Below are positions 56,601 to 64,000 of a stretch of 64,000 nt of DNA, in pieces; position 1 is the stretch's first letter, and the number at the start of each line of letters is the position of its first letter. Both the position numbers and the translations under genes were made by a program. Source of the stretch: Aradus depressus (Eukaryota > Arthropoda > Insecta > Hemiptera > Aradidae); assembly GCA_963662175.1 (NCBI GenBank), contig OY759221.1:26895027-26959026 (forward strand). Direction: 5' to 3'. The notes under the pieces were generated by a model. It ran no database searches and was not told the DNA's origin. It worked only from the letters and a program-made list of their open reading frames with translations.

Positions 56601-57070
56601 CACGCCAAAAAATGTACTGTCATCATTTCCCCGAGTACTCATTATATCTAAAGTGGAATCTTCACACCAACACCAAATGTACTCACAGTAAATAAACAGT
56701 TGAATGCAATAGCTCCCGGCGAATTGAATATTCAAACAAAATCAATAATATCAAATAAACGAACCTGTTTAATGATGTCTCTATGGGAGAAGATCATGAT
56801 AAGCGACCAGAAGTCCGGTGTGGGCCGCTGGTCAGGGTCGCCAAGTACAGAAGACATCCTGTCAGCGAAGGTCTCCTTGAGGCCATGAATGAAGATAGCC
56901 TCGAGTGTGGTGCAAAGAGAGCTGATAGCCTCAGGATCAGGGCCTGCCTCCCCCGCTTGGGACATCTCGAACTGGACTTCCTTCACAGCAGTGGTGAGGG
57001 AGGCCGTGATACCCTCCTTCACAGAGGCTTCGCGTCGCCGCACTTCCAGCCCCCGGAACAGCGACTTCAT
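45884..57070 (-). CDS. PLEKHM1: PLEKHM1-family RUN/Rubicon-homology protein, 10 exons
   Basis: This entry spans the gene; exons are listed separately. PLEKHM1 is a Rab7/HOPS/LC3 adaptor on late endosomes and autophagosomes in animals. About 2.09 kb of coding sequence (roughly 697 codons) is visible. In order they show a RUN domain (LCTTLEAIFIHGLKETF; DVGRSRAWMRLALNEGLL), an acidic linker with the FDSIS motif also seen after the vertebrate RUN domain, and a C-terminal Rubicon-homology zinc domain (FSCKDCGQ; YYCGDCF; CQLCSQKGFICEIC; CSACRTLYHLEC; CPKCERIKER). I found no PH domain, unlike vertebrate PLEKHM1, so a Rubicon-like relative is an alternative, though the RUN sequence favours PLEKHM1. 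The first ATG overlaps the YRDC stop. Exons 3 and 4 do not match in phase, so an exon is probably missing from my model. Confidence 0.88.
46004..47040. other. PLEKHM1 last intron, nothing recognised
   Basis: AT-rich; no repeat or coding signal noticed. Confidence 0.5.
47041..47211 (-). CDS. PLEKHM1: PLEKHM1 exon 9
   Basis: DLLDIPNGKLFELL then HVLTCQLCSQKGFICEIC and VIYPFHIDTTYR, the second zinc cluster. 57 codons, phase 0. Acceptor GTGTAG, donor GTAAGT. Confidence 0.95.
47330..47470 (+). repeat. Dispersed ~130-bp-period repeat, copy
   Basis: CATTGGCAGTTATTAAGG, CCCCCTTCCCTTCGGC and TTAATAGGTGTCGTCCTTAT match the consensus blocks of the family. Confidence 0.65.
48271..48402 (-). CDS. PLEKHM1: PLEKHM1 exon 8
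   Basis: RLRLELNLLRCFIFTCHD to HVHLYSIA, the helical middle of the domain. 44 codons, phase 0 at both ends. Acceptor TTTCAG, donor GTATTC. Confidence 0.92.
49238..49457 (-). CDS. PLEKHM1: PLEKHM1 exon 7: Rubicon-homology core
   Basis: GSYYCGDCF, AKILHNWDFSRYPV and FPLFDIRRINPRLY match the Rubicon-homology core (zinc pair, then the conserved Asn-Trp-Asp). Acceptor GTCAG, donor GTACCG. Confidence 0.95.
49898..50016 (-). CDS. PLEKHM1: PLEKHM1 exon 6: Rubicon-homology start
   Basis: Encodes KGLLGQNFSCKDCGQLIGLL and FPKP, the first cysteine pair of the Rubicon-homology domain. Acceptor TTTAG, donor GTAAGC; ends two bases into a codon completed by exon 7. Confidence 0.9.
50327..50465 (+). repeat. 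tRNA-derived SINE fragment
   Basis: CCTTCGGATAGGACGTTAAG, CGATGGTCCCGAGCC and TTTAGGACTCCCATACTAGA are present. Head and tail are missing. Confidence 0.88.
50538..50591 (-). CDS. PLEKHM1: PLEKHM1 exon 5
   Basis: An 18-codon exon (SFTDFEVIDESSLSMNLP) with phase 0 at both ends, TTTTACAG acceptor and GTAAGT donor. Too short for the supplied open frames. Confidence 0.82.
50658..50685. repeat. AT microsatellite after a poly-A run
   Basis: About 28 bases of TA dinucleotides directly following a run of A. Confidence 0.95.
51179..51390. mobile_element. Perfect palindrome, 105-bp arms, 2-bp centre
   Basis: Arms 51,179-51,283 and 51,286-51,390 are exact reverse complements by direct reading, separated by AG. 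The unit contains TTGATAATGCC and GGCGAAACTAG, a decayed hammerhead-like core, and TATTTGAGAATATATAGTG, which resembles the 33.5-kb fold-back. Just left, AATAGATAATTAAAA is duplicated. It could be a very young fold-back element or an inverted-duplication artefact. Confidence 0.93.
51572..51598. repeat. Poly-T tract
   Basis: About 27 consecutive T within a PLEKHM1 intron. Confidence 0.92.
51740..51845 (-). repeat. Penelope-like repeat, diverged copy
   Basis: TTGTCTACTTCACAAAATG and ATCGGTACTGCTACCATCTT resemble the corresponding parts of the 20- and 30-kb repeat. Confidence 0.4.
52117..52276 (-). CDS. PLEKHM1: PLEKHM1 exon 4: linker
   Basis: Open frame LPVMLKLLCAPKQEKFGKLI to NSETFPSLS, ending at GTCAGT in phase 0 with the next exon. 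No domain is recognised; it is not obviously part of a PH domain. The acceptor could be ATCCAG or, six bases earlier, CAATAG; both leave the same mismatch with exon 3. Confidence 0.7.
52430..53440. repeat. Cluster of three diverged repeat units plus a SINE
   Basis: A phrase of the type CCCCTTCGGCATAAATGAAAA followed by a CGACCT/CAGCCT block recurs at about 52,485, 53,055 and 53,275. A minus SINE fragment lies between the first two. The 53,237-53,443 open frame falls in the third unit. Confidence 0.5.
52747..52926 (-). repeat. tRNA-derived SINE, minus fragment
   Basis: GATTCATGCCCGGGCTTTAA, TACTACCAGAG and GGCTCGGGACCATC are present in reverse. Central block eroded; head missing. Confidence 0.8.
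53556..54003 (-). CDS. PLEKHM1: PLEKHM1 exon 3: acidic Glu-rich linker
   Basis: Opens FDSISVSSN, then a long Glu/Arg-rich stretch, then SYDKVLAGYDIEEV and a Pro/Thr tail ending GPMEQ. Acceptor TTATAG, donor GTAAGA. It ends in phase 0, while the next recognised exon needs two carried bases. Confidence 0.88.
54420..54545 (-). repeat. Dispersed ~130-bp-period repeat, copy
   Basis: CACTAATAACTGCCAATGTA and CTCAGAATCCATACTGG match, inverted, the TTATTAG and TCTGAATCCATACT blocks of the family. Confidence 0.5.
54616..54729 (+). repeat. tRNA-derived SINE, 3' fragment
   Basis: GAGTCGGGCACATATCCACC, GAGCGACGAAAGAGCACTCT and AAAGCCAGGGCAAGAGTCA are the 3' half of the SINE. Confidence 0.88.
54835..55196 (-). 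CDS. PLEKHM1: PLEKHM1 exon 2: RUN domain core
   Basis: Encodes DVGRSRAWMRLALNEGLL, YYTTSAYLRDTE and SSILNTWPNPPLLLAGLW. These align by eye with the second half of the PLEKHM1 RUN domain. Acceptor GTGTTAG, donor GTAAGT, phase consistent. Confidence 0.93.
55641..55698 (+). repeat. SINE head remnant
   Basis: GTGCTCAAGATCGCGGGTCC retains the box B neighbourhood of the SINE head. Confidence 0.45.
56170..56700 (-). pseudogene. Tc1-like transposase remnant
   Basis: The minus strand reads GLRYNQRSLVEVVPFEDGSV then MFWGVHIL, FEGVLQDYV, HARPYVARY, REWISLPQ and IPIRMGAVITARS. This follows the Tc1 order (GGGSVMVWG; HARPHTAR; RVxAVIxARGG). Frames are interrupted. It lies in PLEKHM1 intron 1. Confidence 0.75.
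56765..57070 (-). CDS. PLEKHM1: PLEKHM1 exon 1: RUN domain start
   Basis: Starts MKSLFRGLEVRR at 57,070 and runs through LCTTLEAIFIHGLKETF and TPDFWSLI to HRDIIKQ, the first half of a RUN domain. Donor GTTCGT. The ATG sits inside the ATGA that ends the upstream YRDC frame. Confidence 0.88.
57067..57070 (-). other. ATGA overlap of YRDC stop and PLEKHM1 start
   Basis: On the minus strand the last YRDC codons read AGA-TGA and the PLEKHM1 frame opens ATG-AAG, sharing ATGA. Overlapping stop/start codons are typical of translational coupling by reinitiation. No room exists for a poly(A) site between the genes. Confidence 0.9.
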
Positions 57071-57804
57071 CTCTCCTCTCTCAGGGAGTACTCACTCAGG
57101 ATGGACAGGGTACCCTCCAGGGCGCTACCCTCCCGTACTATACTGTACCTACCAGGAACAGTCAAATCGACTATGGTTGAACCCGCTCTAGACTCCTCAG
57201 AATGACTAAGGGTTCCACCGTCAAAAACAGCTCCTAAATAAGGCCAAAAATCTTGAAATTCGTTCGAACTCAGGCTACTAGGAAGATTGCTCCCATTGGC
57301 ACTTGTAAGAGCAATAGCGTGACCAAATTTGACAGCAAGATCTCGAACGAAGCTGCTTGCTGGAACACGAATCCCAACTTTGTCAATTCCAGGGTTCAGA
57401 TGAAGACTGGAGGCTGTGGTTCGGTTGAGCAGTACCGTTACTGGACCTGGAAGCAGGGCGTCAAGAAGACGAGGAGGGAGTGAGTCTGTATGTCCCCAAA
57501 TACTGATATCTTCAATGCGACCTACACAAATAGCAATAGGTTTATTGAAGTCTCGGCCTTTAATTTGGTATAACCTTCGAACCGCCTCACAATTTCTAGA
57601 ATCAACAGCCAGACCATACACTGTGTCCGTTGGCACTGCTATAACGGTGCCATTTTCTAAAAATTTAACAGCTGAACGAACTGAATCACAAGATGTGACA
57701 GGAAACACATTCGACATATCACACTGTCTCAGATTTTTCCATTTCCCATGTAACTTTGAATATGTTCTTAATAAAAACTGAGAACGGAAGATGCTAAAAT
57801 TCAT
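57067..57804 (-). CDS. YRDC: YRDC threonylcarbamoyl-AMP synthase (Sua5/YrdC family)
   Basis: The enzyme makes threonylcarbamoyl-AMP from threonine, bicarbonate and ATP, the first step of the universal tRNA t6A37 modification at ANN-decoding tRNAs. The frame is intronless and gives 245 residues from the first ATG at 57,804. The open frame extends upstream only through non-ATG codons. The YrdC signatures are visible: NGTVIAVPTDTVYGLAVD near residue 50, YQIKGRDFNKPIAICVGR, LLPGPVTVLLNR, GIRVPASSF, AIALTSANGS and STIVDLTVPGRYSIVR. The first 35 or so residues are basic and hydroxylated, like a mitochondrial presequence, as in vertebrate YRDC. The stop codon overlaps the start of PLEKHM1 (ATGA), so both probably share a transcript. 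Length fits the animal family. No broken residues seen. Confidence 0.94.
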   Translation of the reverse strand: MNFSIFRSQFLLRTYSKLHGKWKNLRQCDMSNVFPVTSCDSVRSAVKFLENGTVIAVPTDTVYGLAVDSRNCEAVRRLYQIKGRDFNKPIAICVGRIEDISIWGHTDSLPPRLLDALLPGPVTVLLNRTTASSLHLNPGIDKVGIRVPASSFVRDLAVKFGHAIALTSANGSNLPSSLSSNEFQDFWPYLGAVFDGGTLSHSEESRAGSTIVDLTVPGRYSIVREGSALEGTLSILSEYSLREER

Positions 57805-58030
57805 TGAAAACACAACACCACACTCGAGGACACTCAAGAGACGAAAAACTTATATTAAAACTGCTGTTTTCTTATAGATCCAACGCCTCGAAATCGGACA
57901 TGAACGAAAAAATTATATTTTTTACTAATTTTCGTATTTTACTGGTACCATTATACCTGAAAAAAAAAATAAAACATTAATATAATATACAAAATAGAAA
58001 TAAGAAATACAATAATGCAAAAATATAAGA
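57805..58030. promoter_or_regulatory. Likely YRDC(-PLEKHM1) upstream region
   Basis: This is the 5' flank of the YRDC frame. I see no confident TATA box or initiator, only AT-rich sequence. It is the best place for the promoter of YRDC and, if the pair is dicistronic, of PLEKHM1. Location is inference only. Confidence 0.3.
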
Positions 58031-58038
58031 GACAAAGT

Positions 58039-58100
58039 GAGGGCGCCAGTAGCTCAGTGGTAAGCGTGCTTGCTTACTGAGCTCAAGTTCGCGGGTTCAT
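58039..58100 (+). repeat. SINE head joined to another repeat
   Basis: GAGGGCGCCAGTAGCTCAGT and TTCGCGGGTTCATC give a near-intact tRNA head with boxes A and B, which then switches directly into the ~130-bp-period repeat at about 58,100. Confidence 0.85.
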
Positions 58101-58230
58101 CGTTACATCAGCAGTTATTGGGGTTTTCGTGTTGAGCTACTCCTCCCCTTCGGCCAATTCCGCTGTAAATTAAGAGGTGTCATCCTTATAGGGACAGAAA
58201 TTTTGTATCTCATTTTTGGATTCAACAATC
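58100..58230 (+). repeat. Dispersed ~130-bp-period repeat, copy
   Basis: CATCAGCAGTTATTGGGG, CTCCCCTTCGGCCAATTC and TTAAGAGGTGTCATCCTTAT are the family blocks. Confidence 0.7.
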
Positions 58231-58583
58231 AAATTTCTGATTACATAACTTTGCCCATATTTCGTATGGCTGGAGAAGTAAAAGTTATTTTAAAAAACCA
58301 CAAAGGAAAATCATAGCTCACTAACTCGTGATTCATTATTTATCGAAGACTTCAGATAAGAACGTTCTGTGATAATATTTATACAAACAAAACCGAGGAA
58401 AAAAAGTACAAGCCAAAAAAAAAATTCTGTGGACTATGATTCATCTTATAACTTTGTATAACATCATTGTATAACACATTCATACATTTCTCCTTTTCGA
58501 ATGTTAGTTGAAGCTAAGCCCAGCAGTAAACTGAATAGAGACATTCAATTCTTAAAATAATCCAACTATATCAAATAATTTAA

Positions 58584-58886
58584 GAGGGTGCCGATAGCTC
58601 AGTGGTATGCGTGCTTGCTTACTGAGCTCAAGATTGCGGATTTGAAACTCGGCCGAAGCCCTTAGATTTTGTATCTGGGAGGTAAACAAACCTTGAGCAC
58701 ACCGTCTTTCAGATAGTTCCGAACCTGTTCGATGTCGAGTACTCGTTAATGACACCTGCCTTAGGTGAATAAACAGCAAAATTTAGGACTTCCACAGTAG
58801 AGTCGGACTCATGTCCACCAGAGCGACGAAAGAGAGCTCTGGTAGTAGGCGATATGACCTCGTAGTTAAAGCTCGTGCATGAGTCA
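58584..58886 (+). repeat. tRNA-derived SINE, near full length
   Basis: Head GAGGGTGCCGATAGCTCAGT and GCGGATTTGAAACTC, spacer TATCTGGGAGGTAAA, GTACTCGTTAATGAC, CAGTAGAGTCGGACTC and tail AGCTCGTGCATGAGTCA. The GGGACGTTAAGCGATGG block is partly deleted. Confidence 0.93.
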
Positions 58887-61180
58887 AAATAATATATTTC
58901 TTGTACTTGTTATTCTTCCTTAAGACAGTTGAGCAACACATTTTTCTACTAACAGTATATAAATAAATATTTATCGAATATGTACGTGCATACAGTGACT
59001 TTTTTGTACATTTTCCATTTCAATTTTTTGTTAACGTTAAAAAAAAAAATGTTCGTGTTCGTACCCAAATTTTTAAGTATGACAAGCTTTAGAAACATTC
59101 ATTACTTGGCATGAATATCGCTTCTCATGTTGAGAGAAAATTATATTTTCGAATTGTCAGTTTATAGTTATTATCCATTATATCAATTAATATTACACCT
59201 ATAAAATTGAGGTTTATTTTAGCTGAAGTAAAGGCCTTTAGAGATTAGTTTTTAGACGTTTTAACAAAATCAGAATAAAAAAAATTATAAAATTTCAGTT
59301 CCATGCAGCACTGACCCACTTACTATTTAATTCTAAAATAATGTTTAATTGCTAAATAAAATACATATAACGTGAAATTCTAAAAATCAGGATAGTGCTT
59401 ACTTTCTTGATTCGTCCCATTGTGCGGCGGTCGCCTAGTTCTCGCTTTAATGAGAATGTCTTATCACAAAAAGGACGCGAATTATAACATCATATGTCGA
59501 TAATAACCTGAGTATGTATTATGTTCACCATCCAAAAACCAACCAACAAAAGGACGAACATTTGATGTTTCAATGGCAAAACATGCTATATTCGAAAAGT
59601 TCCTATTCTTCTTTTATAGAGTACTGAATATTTACATTAAATATATATTTAAATTTCAAAAGAATAGAAAAACACTATCCTTGGCAAAAAAAAAAAAAAT
59701 CACTGTAGAAAGGCAAAATATTACCTATAACCAATAAAATAATAGACTTACAATTCACTGATATATTTTTCTTGATAAATTTTAATATTTACCTGAATTG
59801 CATTCTCGGAACAATTAAGTCCTTAAAAAAAGCAAAGGAGGATCTAACATTCAATCAGGAACATAAGAGGCCCTAACTTATCTTCAACACAAAGAAAATT
59901 AGGAAATATAAGATTTAAGTATAAACCGATTAGATATCAAAATTATGTATCAAAACACAAAGTAGAAAGCACCTGCTCTGAGCCATCATAATATTTGAAA
60001 TATTAGTATATTAGAAAAAGAAATTAAAAAAAAAAAAAAATTATAACTGTGTTAATAATTTATAATGAATTCATTTAGGATTGATTAAATCTTTTTATGT
60101 TATATTATAATAGATAGACTTTAAGATAAATTTGGCGAGCTCCAGTATTCACATTGAGCTGAGAGGTTCCTCCAAGCCTAGTTTAGTAATTTCCAGGTAT
60201 TTTCGTAATAGTTCTATCACTGTAACAATATGTTCCTTGCTACTGAAAATATTTGCTCCTAAGGGTATTAGGTATTACGTACCATACAGCATCTGGAGCC
60301 ATTTAGCGACAGAAAGGATCTGTAACTGAGTTTCAGGAATGTATTGAGCCACAAGCTCCAAGTCTTCTTTTTCTTAACCTTGTTACAGTATGGGCGAGTT
60401 CCAATATTCAGCATTAAGTTCCCCGGTTACACTAGAACGGGAAACTTAGATATGGAAATGTGGAAAGAGAATGGCAGTATTTACCATTATTTAATGTATT
60501 GTTTTTGCTAATTAACCAGAAATTAAATACTATTGTATTGCAAAATACCAAAAAATGGTTTAAAATTGCTGAAGCTCTTATTTCACTAGTTATCATTCAA
60601 ACGTGCCATATTTCGTGTTTTGATCGGCGAGCAGTGATGTCGAAAACTGCTCCTTATCAAGAACGGAGCATGTAGTTACTGCTCCCATAAAATACCTGTT
60701 ACAAACACCTATTTTTCAACAGGAATTTCACGCATGCGCGATGGGAGCAACATTGGTTACAAAATACCTATTATTCTGGAACAGTATTCTCACACATGGA
60801 GTGGGAACTACAGTGAATGTATACTAAATGGCGAATCCAAAAATAAAAAGTTTGTTGAATGTATAATGGTTTCAAGGACCCACCGCGATCGCGGGTTCGA
60901 ATCCCGAGTGCCGTGTTGGGTGACTGTGTGTCACTCACGTTTTCTGAATGCAAACGCTACCTGTCAGTTCCGGTCGCAAGCTATCGAGACAAATAAAATC
61001 CGGCTAGGTGGCGGGACAGCCAATGAAACCTTGACCGTCAACTACAGAAACCTAGTTTCAGCGTGTTTTTTCTCGCGTTTGTAAACTTCCGGAGTGTTGT
61101 CTTAGAGATGCACTTCTTCTGCTGATGAAAAAAAGGGGAGTTTAATTATTGTTTCCTATACTATCGAGTTAATAATAACA
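58887..61180. other. Intergenic, mostly unrecognised
   Basis: AT-rich. Around 60,880-60,920, CGCGGGTTCGAATCCCGAGT is a good box B/T-arm with no clear tRNA around it, so another SINE head is likely. No coding sequence recognised. Confidence 0.4.
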
Positions 61181-61368
61181 ATATTGACGTTTCTATGCAG
61201 TTGTTTGTTTACGATTTATGAAGTAATTAGTAAAATAATAGAACTTTGTAGGGTGAAAAAGTGCCACTCATTGTTGTGGAACTTTTTCCCCCCTCAGTTT
61301 TTTAACATAAATTATTTTGTTTTTCTATTGTTTTTTTACTGTTTTCTTCGTTTTCGTGTGTTGCAGAT

Positions 61369-63270
61369 GTCACACACTTATAAAAAGAAAGTGGGTGAAA
61401 GACCCTATAAAAATTACAGTGACGAATACCTTCACAAAGTAATTGGAGAAGTACGAAATAACAAGATTTCGGTTCGTCAAGCAATGAAAGTGAATGGAAT
61501 CCACCGCAATGTTTTGGCCAAGAAAATGCGAGCATTTGCGGAAAGTGCTGGCAGCAGCAGGGTCAACAGTGAAAACAACTACCCTGCACCCTCTTGTACA
61601 TCGTCTCTGACGCCTACACAGCGTAAGCCAGGAAGTCAAACTGCGTTAACAGAACAGGAAGAGAAGGTAATTTCTTCACGCCTTATAGCTCTAACTACTT
61701 TCGGATTCCCTGTTACCGAGAGGTAGCTACGTTTTCTTGTGCAAGGATACCTTAATAGGATTGATCGTAAAATTCCTTACTTCAAAAATAATTTTCCAGG
61801 GAGGGATTGGGTTCAGGGGTTTTTGGCTAGGCAATAAGATCAGCTCAGTTTACGTTTGTTTCAAAGCATTTCAAGAGCAAGAGCTGGCCTTAATGAGGAA
61901 ACAAACATCAGTTTTTCAGGAGTGCTCCCCTTAAACGTTTGGAACTATGAGTCAAACCTGACAGATGACCCCAAGTCAACCAAGGTCATCGTCAAGAGGG
62001 GCGAAGCACCCAGAAATCATAAAGAATGCCACTAAAGCATCTATTCCCATTATGATGTGTGGAAATGCGGCGGGTACCTTGTGTATGTCACCTATAAGGC
62101 GGAAAATGTTTATCCTACTTGGGTAGAGGGAGGGCCTCCTGGGGCTCGTTTTAATCGTCCAAAGAGCGGATGGTTTGAAGACTGGTTTGAGTATACCAGG
62201 CTCCCAATCATAAGAAGACAAACTGGTACCAAAGTGTTGATAGGCGATAACCTGAGCTCACATTTAAGTTGACACGTCCTGACTCTGTAAGCAGCATAAT
62301 ATAAAATTCATCGCCCTCCCCCCAAACTCCACACACTTATTGCAGCCACTTGATGTCGCCTTCTTCGGTCCAATGAAGCGAAACTGGTCAACAATTTTGG
62401 ATGGGTAGAAAAACTCTCCCGAAGGAAGATCATTTCTATCTCTTCCCAAGCCCAATTTTCCTAAATTATTGAGTAACCTACTAGACATAATGAGGCCAGA
62501 TATTGCTAAGAGGTTAGAAGGAGGTTTTAGAGGTACTGGTATATTTCGATTAGATCGAGATGTTGTTTTGAAGCGAATCAGCGACCGGGTCTTTGTAGAT
62601 GCGAACAATGGACAGCATATCCAAAATGTTTCTGAAGCATTCCTTGCAGAATTGACAAAGCAGAGGCAAGACATCATCCAGAAGAATACGCGCAGATTGT
62701 TGAGGAAAAAGATTAATGTCCCGCCTAGAAGAGGAATCACGCTCGAGGACTTGGTACTAGCTTCTTCGACTCCGGGGTTAGTCTCTGGTCCAGCTACTAC
62801 TAGTACTTTGAAAAAGGGTGGTAAGAAAAAGGCTGCAGCGAAGAAGAAGAGTTCGCGAAATGAAGATGAGTCTGATGAACCAAGTGACTCTTCAAATGAA
62901 GGTATGAGTGAAGGCGATATATAAGAAAATAGTTTCACTTCAATAAACAACATGATGCAGGAAAATTTCCCCAGTTCATCTGAAAGCATTGATGACACAA
63001 ATGAAATAGAGCCAACACCAACCGTCTCTACAGAACCATCATCGAATAGAATACCTGTACAAGCAGAGGGAAGAGGACTACGTTGAGGTGGAATATTGTG
63101 GTAAGCTTTACCCAGGCAGAATGCTCTCTGAATTCGATGACTGCAGAGAGGCAGCCATATCTTGCATGAAAAGAAAAGGAAATTTCTGGGAGTAGCCAGA
63201 GATCCCGGATATAATTTGGTACAGTGAAGAGCAAATAAAAGAAAAAGATTGCTCCAGAAGAAGACTTCTG
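61369..63270 (+). pseudogene. Pogo/Tigger-like DDE transposase remnant
   Basis: Starts MSHTYKKKVGERPYKNYSDE, with a psq-type helix-turn-helix (SVRQAMKVNGIHRNVLAKKM). An in-frame TAG at 61,724-61,726 precedes GRDWVQGFLARQ. Broken frames then give DDPKSTKVIVKRGEA, YKAENVYPTWVEGG, RFNRPKSGWF, TGTKVLIGDNLSSHLS, a THLLQPLDVAFFGPMK-like run and, at 62,469-62,924, a C-terminal piece MSNLLDIMRPDIAKRLEGGF. The LIGDNLSSH and QPLDV phrases are the DDE-1 catalytic neighbourhood. A tail with KLYPGRMLSEF and WYSEEQIKEKIAP follows. Several stops and frameshifts mean it is inactive. Confidence 0.85.
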
Positions 63271-63716
63271 ATGGCACTCATTTTTCTTGTATTTATGATT
63301 TGGTATTACGTTTGGCTGCGTTTTCTTATTAAGTATTAGTTAAGTATAATTGTATAATACAATCAGTTGTTTCATTTTAATTGGTTGTTGGAATAAATGG
63401 TTTGAAAGAACAAATGCTGATCTATTTTTCAGATTTTTCCTAGAAAATTTCTTTTAAAAAATAAGGTTTTACCCACAGAAAAACATTTTTTTAAACGTTT
63501 TAGGACAAACAAATATATAGAATTCATTTCTGCGGGGTGAGAAGTTGCCACAAATAGTTTCTCATTGGTTTTCAAGGAGAAAAAATAGGAGGCACTTAGT
63601 CACCCCGCTCAGCTCATAGCAGCGAACATTAAAATATGGTTTACGTAATGCTGTTTTTTTTTTTTTTGTTTTTTGAGAAATAAAAATTATGAAAAATATA
63701 TGTGGTGGCCATTACA

Positions 63717-63900
63717 AGACTTTCTTATACCAACATAGCTTACAGATCACTCTCCCCCTCCCCTTCTCAAAATTATTTCATTTTGTCACTTTGAACGGCG
63801 TAATCTTGAGAGTAGACATTCTTATACAGTAAGTAATGCCAATATGAAATAATTTTGAGAAAAGGGAGGGGGAGAGAGTGATCTGTAAACGTTGTTGTTA
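63717..63900. mobile_element. Inverted-repeat element at the right edge
   Basis: TTACAGATCACTCTCCCCCT and CTCAAAATTATTTCA on the left match, inverted, TGAAATAATTTTGAG and GAGAGAGTGATCTGTAAA on the right. Arms about 65 bases, spacer about 60. It may be the end region of a larger element continuing beyond the window. Confidence 0.75.
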
Positions 63901-64000
63901 TAAGAAAGTGGGCACATCACATATTGTTTTTACCGTGGAGAAGAGGACAGATATTAAGTCTCTTGGCACTGAAATGTTATTTTTATTAAAATATAACAAT

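Noticed and set aside
60870..60930. Possible tRNA gene
   Set aside because: The T-arm/box B is good, but no matching acceptor stem, D-arm or box A can be placed; a SINE head is more likely.
62264..63277. 337-codon minus-strand open frame, the longest in the window
   Set aside because: It is antisense to the decayed pogo/Tigger-like transposase; the plus strand carries the recognisable motifs, and the minus translation is low-complexity Ser/Phe/Leu.
1..64000. CRISPR arrays, operons with ribosome-binding sites, bacterial features
   Set aside because: None seen; introns and element types show the window is animal nuclear DNA.

Overview
The window looks like AT-rich, intron-rich animal nuclear DNA. 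It contains GT-AG introns, a vertebrate/arthropod-style chromatin gene, and degraded mariner, Tc1, pogo/Tigger, LINE and tRNA-derived SINE copies. An invertebrate, most likely an arthropod, is my best inference; no mitochondrial, rRNA or clearly functional tRNA gene fixes the lineage. All three recognisable host genes lie on the minus strand, so they read from right to left.

Region 1 (about 6-40,904, minus). A large gene encodes a KMT2C/D-type (MLL3/4; Drosophila Lpt/trr) histone H3K4 methyltransferase-complex protein. I can place 28 exons, about 4.77 kb of coding sequence. In protein order they give an acidic N-terminus, an AT-hook-like segment, an extended PHD with further PHD fingers, a basic AT-hook-like linker, a second PHD cluster, the linker that ends in the conserved PSYLQ/EAFFGKELLD block, an HMG box, a proline-rich segment and the start of a glutamine-rich coiled coil. 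The gene runs off the left edge, so FYRN/FYRC/SET are not visible. One exon carries a one-base frameshift, and one exon junction does not match in phase.

Region 2 (40,905-45,883). This is the interval between the two large genes. It holds diverged repeats and one candidate small exon.

Region 3 (45,884-57,804, minus). An intronless YRDC-type threonylcarbamoyl-AMP synthase is followed immediately by a RUN plus Rubicon-homology gene of the PLEKHM1 family. The YRDC stop and the PLEKHM1 ATG overlap as ATGA. I infer a possible dicistronic or translationally coupled transcript, which would be unusual in an animal and is the most notable gene-organisation feature here.

Region 4 (57,805-64,000). This is repeat-rich flanking DNA with SINEs, a decayed pogo/Tigger-like transposase and a terminal inverted-repeat element.

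The introns hold many mobile elements. One tRNA-headed SINE family occurs in at least ten pieces. Penelope/retrozyme-like repeats carry hammerhead-ribozyme core motifs. There is a perfect 105-bp-arm palindrome, an 809-bp element encoding a tiny MADF-domain protein, a 38/34-bp minisatellite, and a dispersed family with a period near 130 bp. The genes act in separate processes (enhancer chromatin marking, tRNA t6A modification, late endosome/autophagosome traffic). Only YRDC and PLEKHM1 look transcriptionally linked.
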